NCBI GenBank assembly: GCA_022829145.1
Contig: CM040741.1
Coordinates: 38,982,534 to 39,046,533, forward strand
From: Albula goreensis
Taxonomy: Eukaryota > Chordata > Actinopteri > Albuliformes > Albulidae
Direction: 5' to 3'
Length of the DNA stretch: 64,000 bases
Positions 28,907 to 42,600 of the stretch are shown here, piece after piece. The translations under genes were made by a program, and so were the position numbers. The notes beneath the pieces are model-generated. The model did not search any database. It was not told the DNA's origin and saw nothing but the letters and a program-made list of their open reading frames with translations. Every line of letters starts with the position of its first letter. The stretch's first letter is position 1.

Positions 28907-31900
28907 GCATTTTGTGAGACACCTTGCTAAAATTAAATTATTATCATATATTTCAAATTACAATAACATTTTTTTTGCTTGGCAAAGATCCTTGGATTTA
29001 AAATATATTTGAGCACCAGGACCAGGAAGTGTTTTCCAAGTAATAACTTCCACTCAAACGTCCAGAAGAACACACTCTGCCACCCAAGAGGAATTCTTAT
29101 AAATTACCCGTGTTAATAATGGACAGGAGTGAGCAACCTTTATCTTGTAAATTAGAACATTTATTGAGGATTAAATTGTGCTGGGCCGTGGCTAACCTGT
29201 TTCCAGCATTCAACAGCGTTCAGGAAGATGCAGTCTGAAACACTCTGGTTGCAGCTGAATACAGGACTAAGCTGTTGTGTGTTGTTCTGTACCTGAGTTT
29301 TGACTTCTGGTAAGTAGTCAGCTGAAGCTCTGCACCATTCAATCTCAAATAAGTGTTCACCTTTTGCAAGATAAGGGCTGTTATTACTTCACCAATTTTT
29401 GAGAAGCTTAAGTCTTTTTTAACATCCTCCTTTTACAAAATACCAATTTTATCATTACTCAGGCTGCGTATGGAGTGGAAATAACTGTAGGATTATTTTT
29501 TCCCAAGTGGCGAGTTGTTTTGGTACTCATTTCTTTACTGTAATTTCTGTGGGCAATTTCTGTGACAGTCGTAAGTGTACTGCTGTTTTATAAACTTGGA
29601 GTTAGCTATAAAAAAACAGGCAGTGTACTAGTTCTGAGAGTAATATAGTTTCAGAGCACAATGTAAAGAAACCTTTTCAGAATGATTTAAACAGAGTACT
29701 TTGCAGTAACCAAGCCCTATCCAAAAAATATGTTTGATGTTAAAAAATTTAACTTCATGCCACGTACAACAGAGAATCAAACTTATGACAGGAAATGATT
29801 GCCCTTTTCTGTATCTCAGCATCAAATACTGATGAAAAAGACACTCATTGTCAATTACCTAGTTTATAGCTTGACAAAAACGGCATATGGTAAAATTTTC
29901 ACATGACTGCATTGTAAATCAAAAGATTGGTGTAGCAAGCTGTGGAGAATTTTTTCAATTTTTTTGTTGGTTACAGGGATTATACGTACTTATTGCCTGC
30001 TTGTTTCACATTTGTCGCTTTTTTAATATGGCAGGCTGCTCAAGAAGCCATCTGTTTAATTCGAAGAGCTACTGTAATTAAAAACCGTGTTGCTTAATAG
30101 ATTTGAACATAAAAACAATTAACTCCCCGCTCTCCTTTATGGATTTACCGGTCAGGCAAACTCATTGTTTTACTTTAAATTGACTTCAAAGTCTCTGTAC
30201 TTGAAAACCAATGGAAGTTAAAAAGAAGCCAATTGATATGCACAAACATGTATGCCCAATTCTACCCACCCTTATTTACCCTTTAAGGATATATCCTTGG
30301 CAACATGTCAGAAAATGTATGGATCATAATTTATGCCCTTGATCTTTTGACAATGTTTACATGATTTGAATGTATTCACCAGATGTTGAATTCATCAGTT
30401 TTTCCAGGCATAGCAAATAAAATGAGGGTCTTTTATTTTACTCTATTTGATAGGAGGAGGGAGGTAGTGGGTGGAGTCTGTCTCTGAATGAAAGATTCCC
30501 TCATCCCACAAATTGGGGTCCCGTAAGTCCTCTGTCCTCAGAGGTTGGTGACTGTCCCACTTTCCTGAAGTGGATGTCCTCTCTGGCCCTTGCCCTCGGA
30601 GGGTGGCACACTTACACCGGCACTCATTGGCTGACTCAGCGGTCGCTCTTGCCCACGGCCTGTCCTGGTAGAAGGGCTGACATCGTTGGCAGTCAGACCC
30701 ATCAGTGTGGTGCTGGCAGGCACAGACCAGCTCTCTGCTGTCCCACCTCTGACACTCGCTCGCATGGCCGTTGCATTTGCACCTAAATCATTGAACATGC
30801 ATACAAACATGCACACACACACATGCATATACCCGCATATAAACACCGGAACGCACACAGATGCACCACACGGAGACATACACAAGCGCACATCGACGCA
30901 CAATGATAGGAACACACACATTCGCACACGCATGCACATGTAAGGGAAAAGAACAAAAACAGCAAAGAAAGCATAGAATAGGAAAGTTACATTTTCAGTG
31001 GGACTGTATATTTAATTCTTTTCTGCACATGCTGTCCGATTGAATCATGGGCAATGCGTTGGTATCATGAGGAGCCGCTGTCATAATGTGTAATGTGGGA
31101 AGAAGAACGCTTCCTGGCTACCCGCTAAACGTCACAATGGTGTCATCGCAAGCCTTGGAGAGCACACAAAATGTCATCCATGTCCGTGTCCTTTGCGCAC
31201 ATATTATCTAGCATATGTAAAGACAGCGGACACTCACACGTGCGGTAAGAGCAAAATTAAAAAGTTGTCACGGAGCAAGTATTGGCCCTAGTTCCTAGAG
31301 GGCTTGTTGGCACAGAGAGCAAAACGCAAGCAGCAGGGAAGTCGTGCCGAATCTCGCAACAGAGCACCAGATGTTTCCAGCAGGCAAAATGCATACATGG
31401 CAACTGAAATAACACATTTATGAGGGAGGTGGAAAGAACACTGATATGGATCTATCCCAGCCAAAAAAAAAAAGAACAAACATGCACTTATCAAGATACA
31501 GTGTAAACCCGTTCAACAGCTCCTGGCGATGTGCTAGCTCTCAGTCTCTTTTTTTCCATTATTTTATGAAATGTTCAGATCCAGGGGCCTGTGGAGCAGA
31601 ATTAGTGAGGGATTATGTGGGTCCTTCCAGTTCAAAGGGAACTTGGCAGAGGTGGAGCGGATCTCGAGCTATCAATCTCACAAATCTGTTTGTCAAACAA
31701 TGCTGGCCTAATTTGGCAGTTTCTTTCGACAGGATATGAATTTGGAGGAAGTAATGTATTTTCGCTATGTCTGCTTCCTTTTTCCTAGTCATAATAGTTC
31801 ATAAAATATCTATTCAGTGCCGAACAGTCAAACCCATAAGCCTCTGTTTACCATTTGAAAAGTAAGAGAGTGGAGAATTGACTTGTTTGATCAATAGTGA

Positions 31901-33617
31901 AGTACTTACAGCTTGTAAGTTGCTAATATATTTTATGTTTTGATGTTCATAGGAGAACAAGGAAATAACAGTAAATAGTAACATTATACCTTGATGGTTA
32001 TTCAAAAACCATCAAGGTATAAGTTAGTAAGTTAGTTAATTTGCTGATTGCTTTTGTTTTTTTTTTAAAAAAGGCAAACTGCTAGTTTGGATGATTATAA
32101 GTTACTAATTATTTACTCACTATCTGCTATGTTACTGTTTAATTTAAGTATAATTTTAGCTTAATAACAGTAATGTTTTCCTAAGTGCTCATTTTTTAAA
32201 TCTCCAACAATGTGAAATGGTGTCACCACCAACCAGGACACATTAATAAATGTTCTGTTTGCTCAATAGTGAAAGCCCATTTTACCAACAGCCAGCTGCC
32301 TTGGCAAATATCAAAAGATCTAACCTTGCCCCAGAAATAAATGTGCTGAAAGTTTGCTCTCTCACAAGGGGTTCAGAAACAAATTGCAGAGACAAGCCCT
32401 TTTCAAAGGCATCTGCCAGGTGTCTCTTACCTGCCTCCCACAGAAAAATCGGAGATGGCATAGTAGTAGGAACGGAGGACCTTGCCGTCCTTGAAGAACT
32501 CATCTCCAAAAGTGTTCAGTCTGTCTAATGAGATGAGCAGGTCTGTGGCTGTCACCCACTCCTGGAGAAGAAGGGTGGGGGGTGGGGGATGGGGGAGTGG
32601 AGGAATAGGATTGGGAGAGAGAGGCTTATTTGTAGTTTTAGCCTTTGGCAACGTTTGTGCAAGTCATGCTCGCAAATCATTCTGAATTTGAATTTAGTAC
32701 GGATGGAGCAGGAAATGTAAGGAAACGCAAAAAGAAAAAGGATGCAAAAATATGGAAAACAGCGAGGGCAAACAAGGGAGAGTGAGGTCAAAAGCCATAG
32801 AAATTGAAAAGACAATGCGATGTTCTCTTCTTGTACAGAAATAGCTTGGAAAGCGTAGCAAACTTTTACAAGTTGGAACTCCAATGGCAAACTCAAAGGC
32901 GGTTTAATCTAATGTTGTCTCAGCCCCTCTCCCCAGCGGTGTGTATGAAATTTTTTGGAGGCACTAGGGGCAGAGCTGCAGATGAAAACGGTTGCTACGG
33001 TTCACGCGCTGTGACTCAGCTTTATAACTTATTAGTCTGTTGGAATCCCGGCTCCGGAGAGGCCTGCGAGGACGCAGCTGTGTCCCAGGACGTATCCCAT
33101 CATGCCCCTGTTCCTTTAGGGCTTGTCTGGTAGCTAACTACTCTGCTGTGAGTGGCACAAACATATAAATACAATGTCTCTATGCAAAGAAGGATATATG
33201 AGGAGGACGAATTAAAGGGTGACTCTAAAACAGTGAATGTAGGCTTATGAGATCTGATAAGGATGGTCAATGGGGACTAAGGAGGGAATTGGAGCTGTGG
33301 AACCGTAGTCCAGGAAGTAATACCTCACATGTGGGCGGAGCATACATGTACAGAATTTGTCACATGCACAAGTGAGATAGTTTGCATGGGCACTACACAA
33401 GCAAGGATTGAATTGCTATTGGGTGCACTGGATAAGGGTCTGTTTGGCAAATCGGCTTGGCAAATAATACTTGATAATGGGGCACTGAAGTGTGAAAAGC
33501 CTCCAGTTAAAGCTGCCATGTTAATGAAAGCTGTAACTGCCCATCTGTGAGTGTCCTCGTCTCTCTCTTTCTCTTGCCCTCTCTCACACCTCCTCCATCA
33601 CCTCCCTCCCACCCCCT

Positions 33618-33673
<56 letters not shown>

Positions 33674-36600
33674 GTGCCTTCGAATGGTTGTTTCGGATTC
33701 CAAACCCTGCACGCCCCTGGCACAGATTTCCAGAGTGATGCGGGATGGAATTGGCTTGCAGGACTCGCTTAGGCTTGCTTATCAACACCCTGCTTGACAC
33801 TGTGCCTCTCCGCTAATGGGGTTTCACGCCAGTGGGTGCCTTGGGCAGTGGAGCTGTGGGTTTGAATGCGCGGTCATTCTTCATATGCCACTCTGGGGCC
33901 ATACGTTTGTAAACATATGAGTGAACGGAAAGCAGAGCACGGCCGGGCCGAAATGTGCACAGGTGGATATGAGAAACATTCATATTCCAAACTGATGAAA
34001 AAATGGATGATTTCCAAACCCCCACAAGGTTATAGGAGAGAAACGCGTGGGAAGTTGTGTCTGAGTTAAACAACACTTTGAACTATGCAGGGGAGCACCC
34101 TGCTTTTCTAATACCTCTGCATGAATCATAATGACAAATGAATGCAGCACTTCCGATGGAGAAATTTACTTGCCTTCCCGCAGAAGGGCTTCAGCGCTAC
34201 CATCAATGTGAGATTCATGGCTGTTGTAATCGCGTTAGCGTGGTGATCAGTAATCTGTCCATTACAGATTGGGAAAGGTGCAAATTGACTGTTAGCAGAG
34301 AAAGGTTACAGTCGCGGTGATCCAGTCATGCTGTTCGTCCACTGATTAATTTTCATCAGGAATATTGCTGTACTTTGGCAGCTGAAAAAAGAGCTAACGC
34401 AGTAAAAATTCATGTCCCCTCCTTCAAATGTCTTATTGACACCCGGGTTCTGTTTGTTTAAATTCTGCTGCCTTACACAATGACTTGATCTGAATTTCAT
34501 GAACTGCCGCCTCTCCAAGGAACAATCAAAAATGAAGCAGGTTTCTCGCTACACCGCCTGTTGGGAATATTTGGAGAGGGGGGTGAGAGCATGAGGATAG
34601 CACAGACATTAGCCTATATTTATAATTTACACTACCCTGCTTAGACCTACTTTCTCTCCCTTCCATATTCTGTATTTTATGCATAAAAAGTAAACTTAGC
34701 TTGAAGTCAGCTCTTTCAGGAACGGAAAATAAATATAGCAACCCTCATAAACATTCCGCCCAGAATGTAGGATACAATCTAATGCTGCAACACTGTTTGT
34801 GATTTACATCCAGACATGGCGGTTCATTAAAAGACTGCAGCTTTCCGCCATCTTACATGAGTTTAGGCAACAGGCAAACCACATGAAAGCCATCCACAGA
34901 CAAATCAAATCTTAATTTAAGAACACAAAGTTACATAATAACTCTAAATAATGAAGAACGTGGCTGTAAAGTCTTGTAAGCACACAAGAATTACAGAGAC
35001 AGAATCTGCAAAAGAAGGGGTCATACAACCTACTATGCCCTTTTTAGGAGAAAAGATTAGATACCAGCTAAAACTATACCATAACCTAAAATATGTAGTA
35101 TGTAGAAAGTTTTTACAAACATTTATGTGGAAGCTATAATATGTTTATAATTATAAAATCATATTTATATTATCTGCTCCTTACTAATGATACAAGGAAT
35201 CACATAATTTTCATAAATGCCATGCAAAGTACTTTTATTGACATTGAGCTGAAGCATGCACATGTAAACAATATAAACAATAAAACATTTTCTTGACATA
35301 AGAGACTTAAATCTGGAATTGTCCAAATAAAGTAATTCATGAAAAACCGTAAAGGAAAAAAGGGACTTTTTTGAAGACACTCATTAAAATTGAGTTACCC
35401 ATGTGTCTCATATTAACACCAAAGCTAATTAAAATGCATTCTGGCTCTATAGCGTGTTGTGAAATAAACAATATAATATGTGAGTTTTTACAGAAGATCT
35501 AACAGGTTTTGGAAGAGCCAAAAATATTCGTGTCCATGCTGCTAATGCATCAGGTAGTGTAAAATAGAGTTAACATGTGACAGGCAAGGATAAACTGGAT
35601 CTGCTCATCCACAGGGATTGATGGACACTTAACTAATTAGTTTCTAAGAACTACAAAACAAAGCCTCAAAAATGACTACAGAGCTGATTCTAAACCTCTG
35701 CGACCCAGTCTCATGAGCTCTACAAAACTGAGCTGTAGGACAGGGATACCCTGGAGGCAGTGACGGATTAAGGCAGTCATGGGCCCCAAGGCTGCTCTTT
35801 TTGCCACCCCCCCAAACCCCCCCCCAATCATGCTATACCAGAAAAACATAATTTAGTCCCATGTATAAAAGCGTGCTAGGAATATTACATTTAGCCCACA
35901 AGAAACATTTAAAAAATTAAGCCGCTGATTGGGTAGATGTAGCCAGGTTCATAAGGTCAATTTGGTTTTCAAATAATATGTCACTGCGACTGGACAGCAT
36001 AACGGCAAAATGTCAGAAATATGCTATATGAATATTTGCATTTTAATTAAGCTCAAGTCTCGCAGTCTTTTCATCTACAACACTGAATAAGGTTCTGGTG
36101 ATTGTACAGCCACGCGCATTTGATGGACCTCTTAGTGGTATATACGGACACTCCTGAATCAGAGAAGTAGTTCGCTACCTTGCCAGAAATTATTCTAAAA
36201 CACTGGTGGAGATGTCAGTGGATCATCAACCATAACTGAAGCAGGTCACTTCAATTTTTCATCTTCTGTCCAGTGGTGCCCACAGAAATTTTTCAAAGGG
36301 GAGGCCAGATGGGGCCACAGATAATCTTGGGGTGGCACACCAAAACCAACTGAATCTCTGGAATTCTATTATGCTGTTGTAGTATATAGCCTAGTGGAAA
36401 ACTATGTCAATATGAGAGTTAAGGAATTTCATACTGATATACTTTGGTTTCTTATTTTACAGTTAATTTTACTAATTATATGATGTGCATAGACTTTGCA
36501 ACCCGCAAAGGGGTCGGCCAGTGGGGTGGGAAGGGATTGTATCAGGGTGGCCATGGCCCCTCCTGGCCCATTTCTGGAGTCCTAACTACCAGTCCTTGCT

Positions 36601-39600
36601 TGCTGGTTACATGCTGGCTATTCTTACACTGTGTAGGCTATGGATCCTCTCACATATGTGCCTATCCGGTGTACAATATGAGCACATTATACATATAGAG
36701 GTTCTACAAGTTAAAATGTCTCACTGATCAATAAAATACACAATGGGGTCTCTTGTGGAAGGTGCACATAACCTTTTTTTGGGATAATTTGGTAAAAAGC
36801 CTTTGCTTCTTTTTTCCATAGAGGTAAGACAGCTGTGATACCTTCCTGTATTTTCAGATCCCATTAACTCAAACAGTGTACCAATAGATGGAACCCCTCC
36901 TAAAAAATATTTACTGGGATACTTTCATTTGCACAAAATCGCATGTGGGCATGGTTAACTTAAGATGTAAATCTGTTCTTACTGTGATGAGGAGGATATT
37001 TGAAAAATTCAAACATCTGCACTAGAGTGAAGCCTGACCGGAGTAACACAGAGATAGCAGCGGGTAAGAGAACATAAAGGTTTCTTTGATAAAAGGTTGT
37101 ATTTCTGTATCTTAGAAATGTGTATTTGTCACCAGTCCCATTGCATCATGCTAAGGCTTTTGCTGTATGATTACATGTATCTTTCTCTTTCAAAATACAT
37201 CATAAGGAAAATTTTAACTTCCTGTGGCTCAGTGCTTGGCAGGAAATGATCTGTTCTTCTTTTTGTGGGTGTTTTTGGTTGTTTGTGTTTCGTCTGAATA
37301 AGCAGCCAGGCAACTGATACAGAAGGAGGGTGCTGTTGAATTACAAAGTCCAGGTTTCTCCAATTGGGGGATGGTTTCAATACTTTGTGGAAAAAATAGT
37401 CAAATTAGTACTTGTCGATTATTCACTTGAAAGACAAGCAATAGAACAAAAAATTACATATTCCAGGCAAAGTCGCAAATGGCTAAATCGTTGTCAGCTA
37501 ACCCTAATGTCCGCTTTAGCTAGTGATATAATCATATTTACCAGTGTAGCCCACTGACTAGCAAGCTAATATTTTTTTTTCTCTGAAGTAAATTGAAAAG
37601 ATTAAAACAGTCTGGCCAATCTGGGGCCCTTGCACACGTGGGGCCCCTCGGCTGCAGACTAGGCCAGCATGTGCATTAATCCGCACATGCCTGCAGAAAC
37701 TGCCTGTCAATGCCAATGCACAATACATAATCTGGAGTAATGAGCACAAAACCTGGACCTTCAGAGCAGTCGAAGAAACTAATATGGTCTAATGACTCAT
37801 CATGAAAATAAGGCTGAAGTCAAATACCTTGCATGGCCTCCTACATCACCAGATCTAAACATCACTGAACGTTTATAGGAGGTTCCATTGAGTGCGGAGT
37901 AAATTTCCTCCTCTCTCATCTTTGGAAGAATCAGATGGTTTCCATCTTGAGTAATGATTCTAGAAACATTTGGAACTTGTATACTAGCTTTCCATGACTG
38001 GTGACCAAACGTTAATATTTTGTAAATATTCATATAAATACATATGCAACATCATAACTTCATCCAAAGGTTTTTAATTTGAATCTTACATCACCTCTCA
38101 CTTATGCTTAATACAGCTAACGGCCTTGAAAGCAGAGCATGAAGCATTATAGACTGAAAGCCTCAGTTACACTCATATAGCTCATTTGCATGTAATACCA
38201 TAAATCCCTGTGTATTTGGACCATCAGTTTAGCAAATGCATCTGAATTACTGTCTAACCCCTCAGGGCATAAACATTTTATAATAATTCCTAATTTGCAC
38301 AGGGACCAATGTAAAACACTAGCTATAATACATTTGCCGAATAACAAAAGGACCGACATTTTCACATTCTGTGTACACAAATGCATTATTATTTTACATT
38401 GCTGAAGGCGATCACAACATAAATAATCCAAAAAATCTCTGAACATGTGAAAATGACTAAATGCAACTACCTTTTAATTTGAATAGAACTAACTCACAGT
38501 CGGCTTGACACCGGAATGTTAATACCACTGCTTTTTTCTTGAAAAGTGAAGAGAAACACAACGTGAAGAGAAGGATATGCCGGGGAATTATGTTATATTA
38601 CATCTTTAGCTAAATTCTAGGTACTACCGTCTTCAGTTTACCTGGCGCATGCTTCTTTGTTCATTCATTTGACTGCCAGGCCAAAAAGAATAGCTTTACC
38701 TAACTTAGCAAAGTATACATACCTAGCTAGCCAAAATATCAAAACAAATTCAATTTACAGCTAACAAGTAACCTTCTTCTGATTCTTAGTAACATATGTA
38801 TTAGAGTGATGTCAGAAGTTACCTCAAACTAAACACCGTCCTCTCAATAACCTCCATGTATTAAGGGAGTATTAAGGGATTTGAGGGAGCAGCATGAGGA
38901 AACAAAACCAGTGGTGTCTTTTGCCGTATAACCACTGATGTATATGTAAGTAAGGCAAAGTCATTAGAAGGCTCTTGTATATCAATAACTTACCTATTCC
39001 TTTTGTTGTTACCTCACTAATGGTCTGTCTTGTGACCTGAAAGGGACTAGCTTTCACCAGCTGTAAACTCAGTACAGCCTGTGTATCCTTTTTGTTTGTC
39101 GATAGCTTTCAGTTTCTCTGAAACAGACACACATACCTTCAATCTTTTGCAATTGAATTTTTAGTATTTGTAGTGCTTTAATTGTCATGTGTGCAGGACT
39201 AAAGTTAAAGTTTACTTTTTAGAGAATTTATCAAATAAACTATTCTAAGAGTAGGCTGATACTAGTGCTCCACTACTGGGACAAAAGGTGCTTGAAATTT
39301 GCAGCTGGTAATGCAAAGAGTTCCTATTTTCTTTTGATTCTTTAATAACTACTTTACATGTAAACTGTATTTTTCAAAAACCTTTACACCTGGAAAAGAG
39401 AGCTAAAACTGAGCTCTGTGAAAGGGTGATTAGAGGTCTCTCCATTTCCTTGCATTTGAGAGTACAGCAGACAGCATACAGTAATTACAATACTTTTTTA
39501 AGCAAAGGGAGAGTGTTAAATCTGTGACTACAACTCATAAAACATAAAGGGCAAGAGACCAGTTCAGAAACATTTTTGGAGCAATGTAATTATGCAAATG

Positions 39601-42600
39601 GAGATGAATCCCGTTCCAGGGCTGGTACCGCTGTTTGCAAAAATGACAATGCTCGGGGAGAAACCCATGAAAAAATAAACAACCCTCACAGGTAGAGAGA
39701 GCAACTGAGCCTGTGCGGTTGTCACGGTAATGGAACCCTCGCAGTGAGGTTGGCTCTCGCTTTTGTGAGACGCCGCTCAGGACTCGCGAGCACCCGCCTG
39801 AGACCGAGATGGCCTGCGGACACACGTCACACCTTAAACTCCTCCGCAGCTGAGTGGCTGACAGTGCATCACTAATCTCCCTTTATTTGAGGAACATGAA
39901 ATAACCCCGGGGAAGAGGAGGAGCCGATTTTAGAGCAATCGCAGCACAAGGGCTGTCTATCACTGACCTGCTCACAAAACTGCCTCCTGGGACCACATCA
40001 CCTGTGCTCTCCACCAACGCCACTTAGACACCCAGACCGGCTGGGCACTTAAGGGAATAATAAGGACTAAAGGTAAGGTAAATGTCTTTATCATCATCAT
40101 TATCACCAAAAAAAACCCTGTCAGCCCCTTCTACTCCCACGGCCAAACCTGTCATTCTAGGGAATCAAGACACAGCAGAGCACTGATACACCAAGTATAA
40201 CCAGGGGAAGGTGTACGATTTCCCACGTGCCCACGTTTTATCCTGTTGTGAGCCAGGTGCTGAGCATATGCCAGCCTGGCCGAGCTTCGCTGCATCAACC
40301 CAAACACTTCCCCCCAGGGGACGGCTCATGATTGACGCTGACAAGGTCCACCATCCCCTCTCTCAATGCCAACATCTTGTCTCTCACGGACAGCCCAAAT
40401 TGAGACGGCCGCGCGAAAACGGTCCCCCTAGTTCTGACTTAATAACTTTTTAATTCCATTGTTAGAGTCCATCATGTCCTCACTTTTGCTCATTGTCATT
40501 CATTGCCAGACTTGTAATTTGCCACACAAGCTTTTCTGCTTCATCCAGTGGAGAGAGAGAAAGAGAGAGAGGAAGAGATGGAGAGGTAGAGAAAGAGTGA
40601 GTGAGAGAGAGAGAAACCGTTTTAATGGATGACTGAGCAAATTAAATTTGAATTCACTGAATGGCTTTCATCATCTAGGGTTTTTTTAAAAAAAGTGTTT
40701 TACAAACTCAGAGACAGAATCCCTTTGAAGTAATCCATTGCTTCAAAGGGAAGATCTACACACTCTGCTTAAAGGTAAGGGTTTGTTAAATTATATTGCA
40801 ATGACAAAGCAGTAAGGTACACACAGGTATATAAACTCATACACAATAATCTCATCAATAACAAATATGACTCACAATATATAATATGCACGCTTCACTA
40901 ACCTTTCTATAGGTTGTATTTTATTAGATGTTGGTTAGGTAACATATAGTGCAAAGGACAGGACTTGCCACCCAAAAGGGATCTCTGTACTGTCATCCAC
41001 CACTGAGCTTAAATATTGCTTCTTTTTTCATGTCTTTTCTTTAAAGAGTTTTGCCAGACAGAGCCGACACATTTAAAGATGAGAAAATAATAACTCTGAA
41101 ATCTTTACACAGTATGTGGTCCCATCTGAACCACGGGAAAACCACGATCATTGAGAGTCCAAGGATTAAAATACTAATAAAAAGACGGATGCAATTCCCA
41201 TTATAAATCTCATGAAATATGCATACTCCGTATGAGTTATACAGTGAATGGTTCTGAATGTATCGGAGAGATGAGCAGAGTTCATTTTATGGTCTGTTGA
41301 CATTTCTAATACAGAGCATAAGTAATATTCTTCAAAATGTGAGAGTTACAGGTAGAATACCTAAGAATCACAATGTCAGTCGTGCAATATTTTAGCAATT
41401 ATCTTCAATTAATCCTTAATTGTCATGAAAGCACAAGGTTATTCCTCTTTATTGTGTATTTTACATGACAAGAGCTGAGACATACAAGATATGCTTCTTA
41501 ACTTTCTTTGGGAGGTAACTGAATATTGCTATTGCATTGTAGTTACATTGATATTACATTACTATAACTGGTCAGGTTTGAAATTTTCTGGAAGCAACCA
41601 CATTTGTAAAATATGCTCCCTAAAAAGCAAAACCTGGTAATCTCCCTTAGATGACAAGATAGCCCCATCTCATCCAAGAGCATTTTTGTTTCCTTGTTCG
41701 AGGAGACTGTTTAGGACCTGTTTAAATCTGAATTAAGGCCTGGCGGGTGGGGGAGGCGAATTTGTCCTCACCGAGACAGGAGAGGGGAAGGAGGAGAGGG
41801 GGAGGGAGGACGTTGTCTGCACTTTGGGGACTCCGAGAAACAAAAGGAGAGATGCTACCGCGGGTCATCCCGTTGTGTGGGCCCGACTTTGAAGCCGTGG
41901 CTGGTGTCAGTCAGGAGAGCAGGTCTGATGAGATATGACAGTCCCCTCTAGCCACGCCACTCATCAGAGTCTCAGCTGGGTCTCTCCGCTGCCGACCTAC
42001 AGTCCCCAGGAATTAACTACTGTGTGTCACAAAAGTTTATCTTATGATATGGATTTGCTTAGCAGACACTGTTATTCAGGTCAGCTCACAAAGCTTTTCA
42101 TTTTATCGCATTACATATTTATTCGGCTGGATATTTCACTGAAGAAGTTCAGGTTAAGCACCTTGAAGCAAGGTTACAACAGCACTTCTCCACTTAAAAA
42201 TTGATTACACATTATCAGTGACCCTCTGATTGACAAGTCTGGCTCTTTGACCTTTGGAATTACAACTCCATCACCTCAGTGTACTTAAGATCTCAACAAA
42301 ATGCTTTCAGCCAAGTTACATAAAACCAAGTGACTTGCATATTATACAAATTCTAAAATATACATGACCAGCTTAGTAATATCAAAATTATGCCATGTTC
42401 CAGCTAAACCTTCCCCATACATTTCACAGAAACTGCACAAGCAGTATTCAGAAGCAATATTACTCATATTTCCATACATGTTTACATCTTCAGTGATGTC
42501 ACACAAAAGACCCGCTCAAGCCAAGTTTACTTCCTTATTTGAAGAACTGCTCATAAAGTGGAAACACATGGGGTGTTGACTTTGGAGTTCCCCAAACCAG

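Noticed and set aside
28454-28930. 158-codon plus-strand open frame
   Set aside because: Antisense to exon 5 and running through the GA microsatellite; its Cys-rich look comes from the complementary LE module.
33547-33772. Thr-His repeat open frames
   Set aside because: Translation of the (CA)26 microsatellite.
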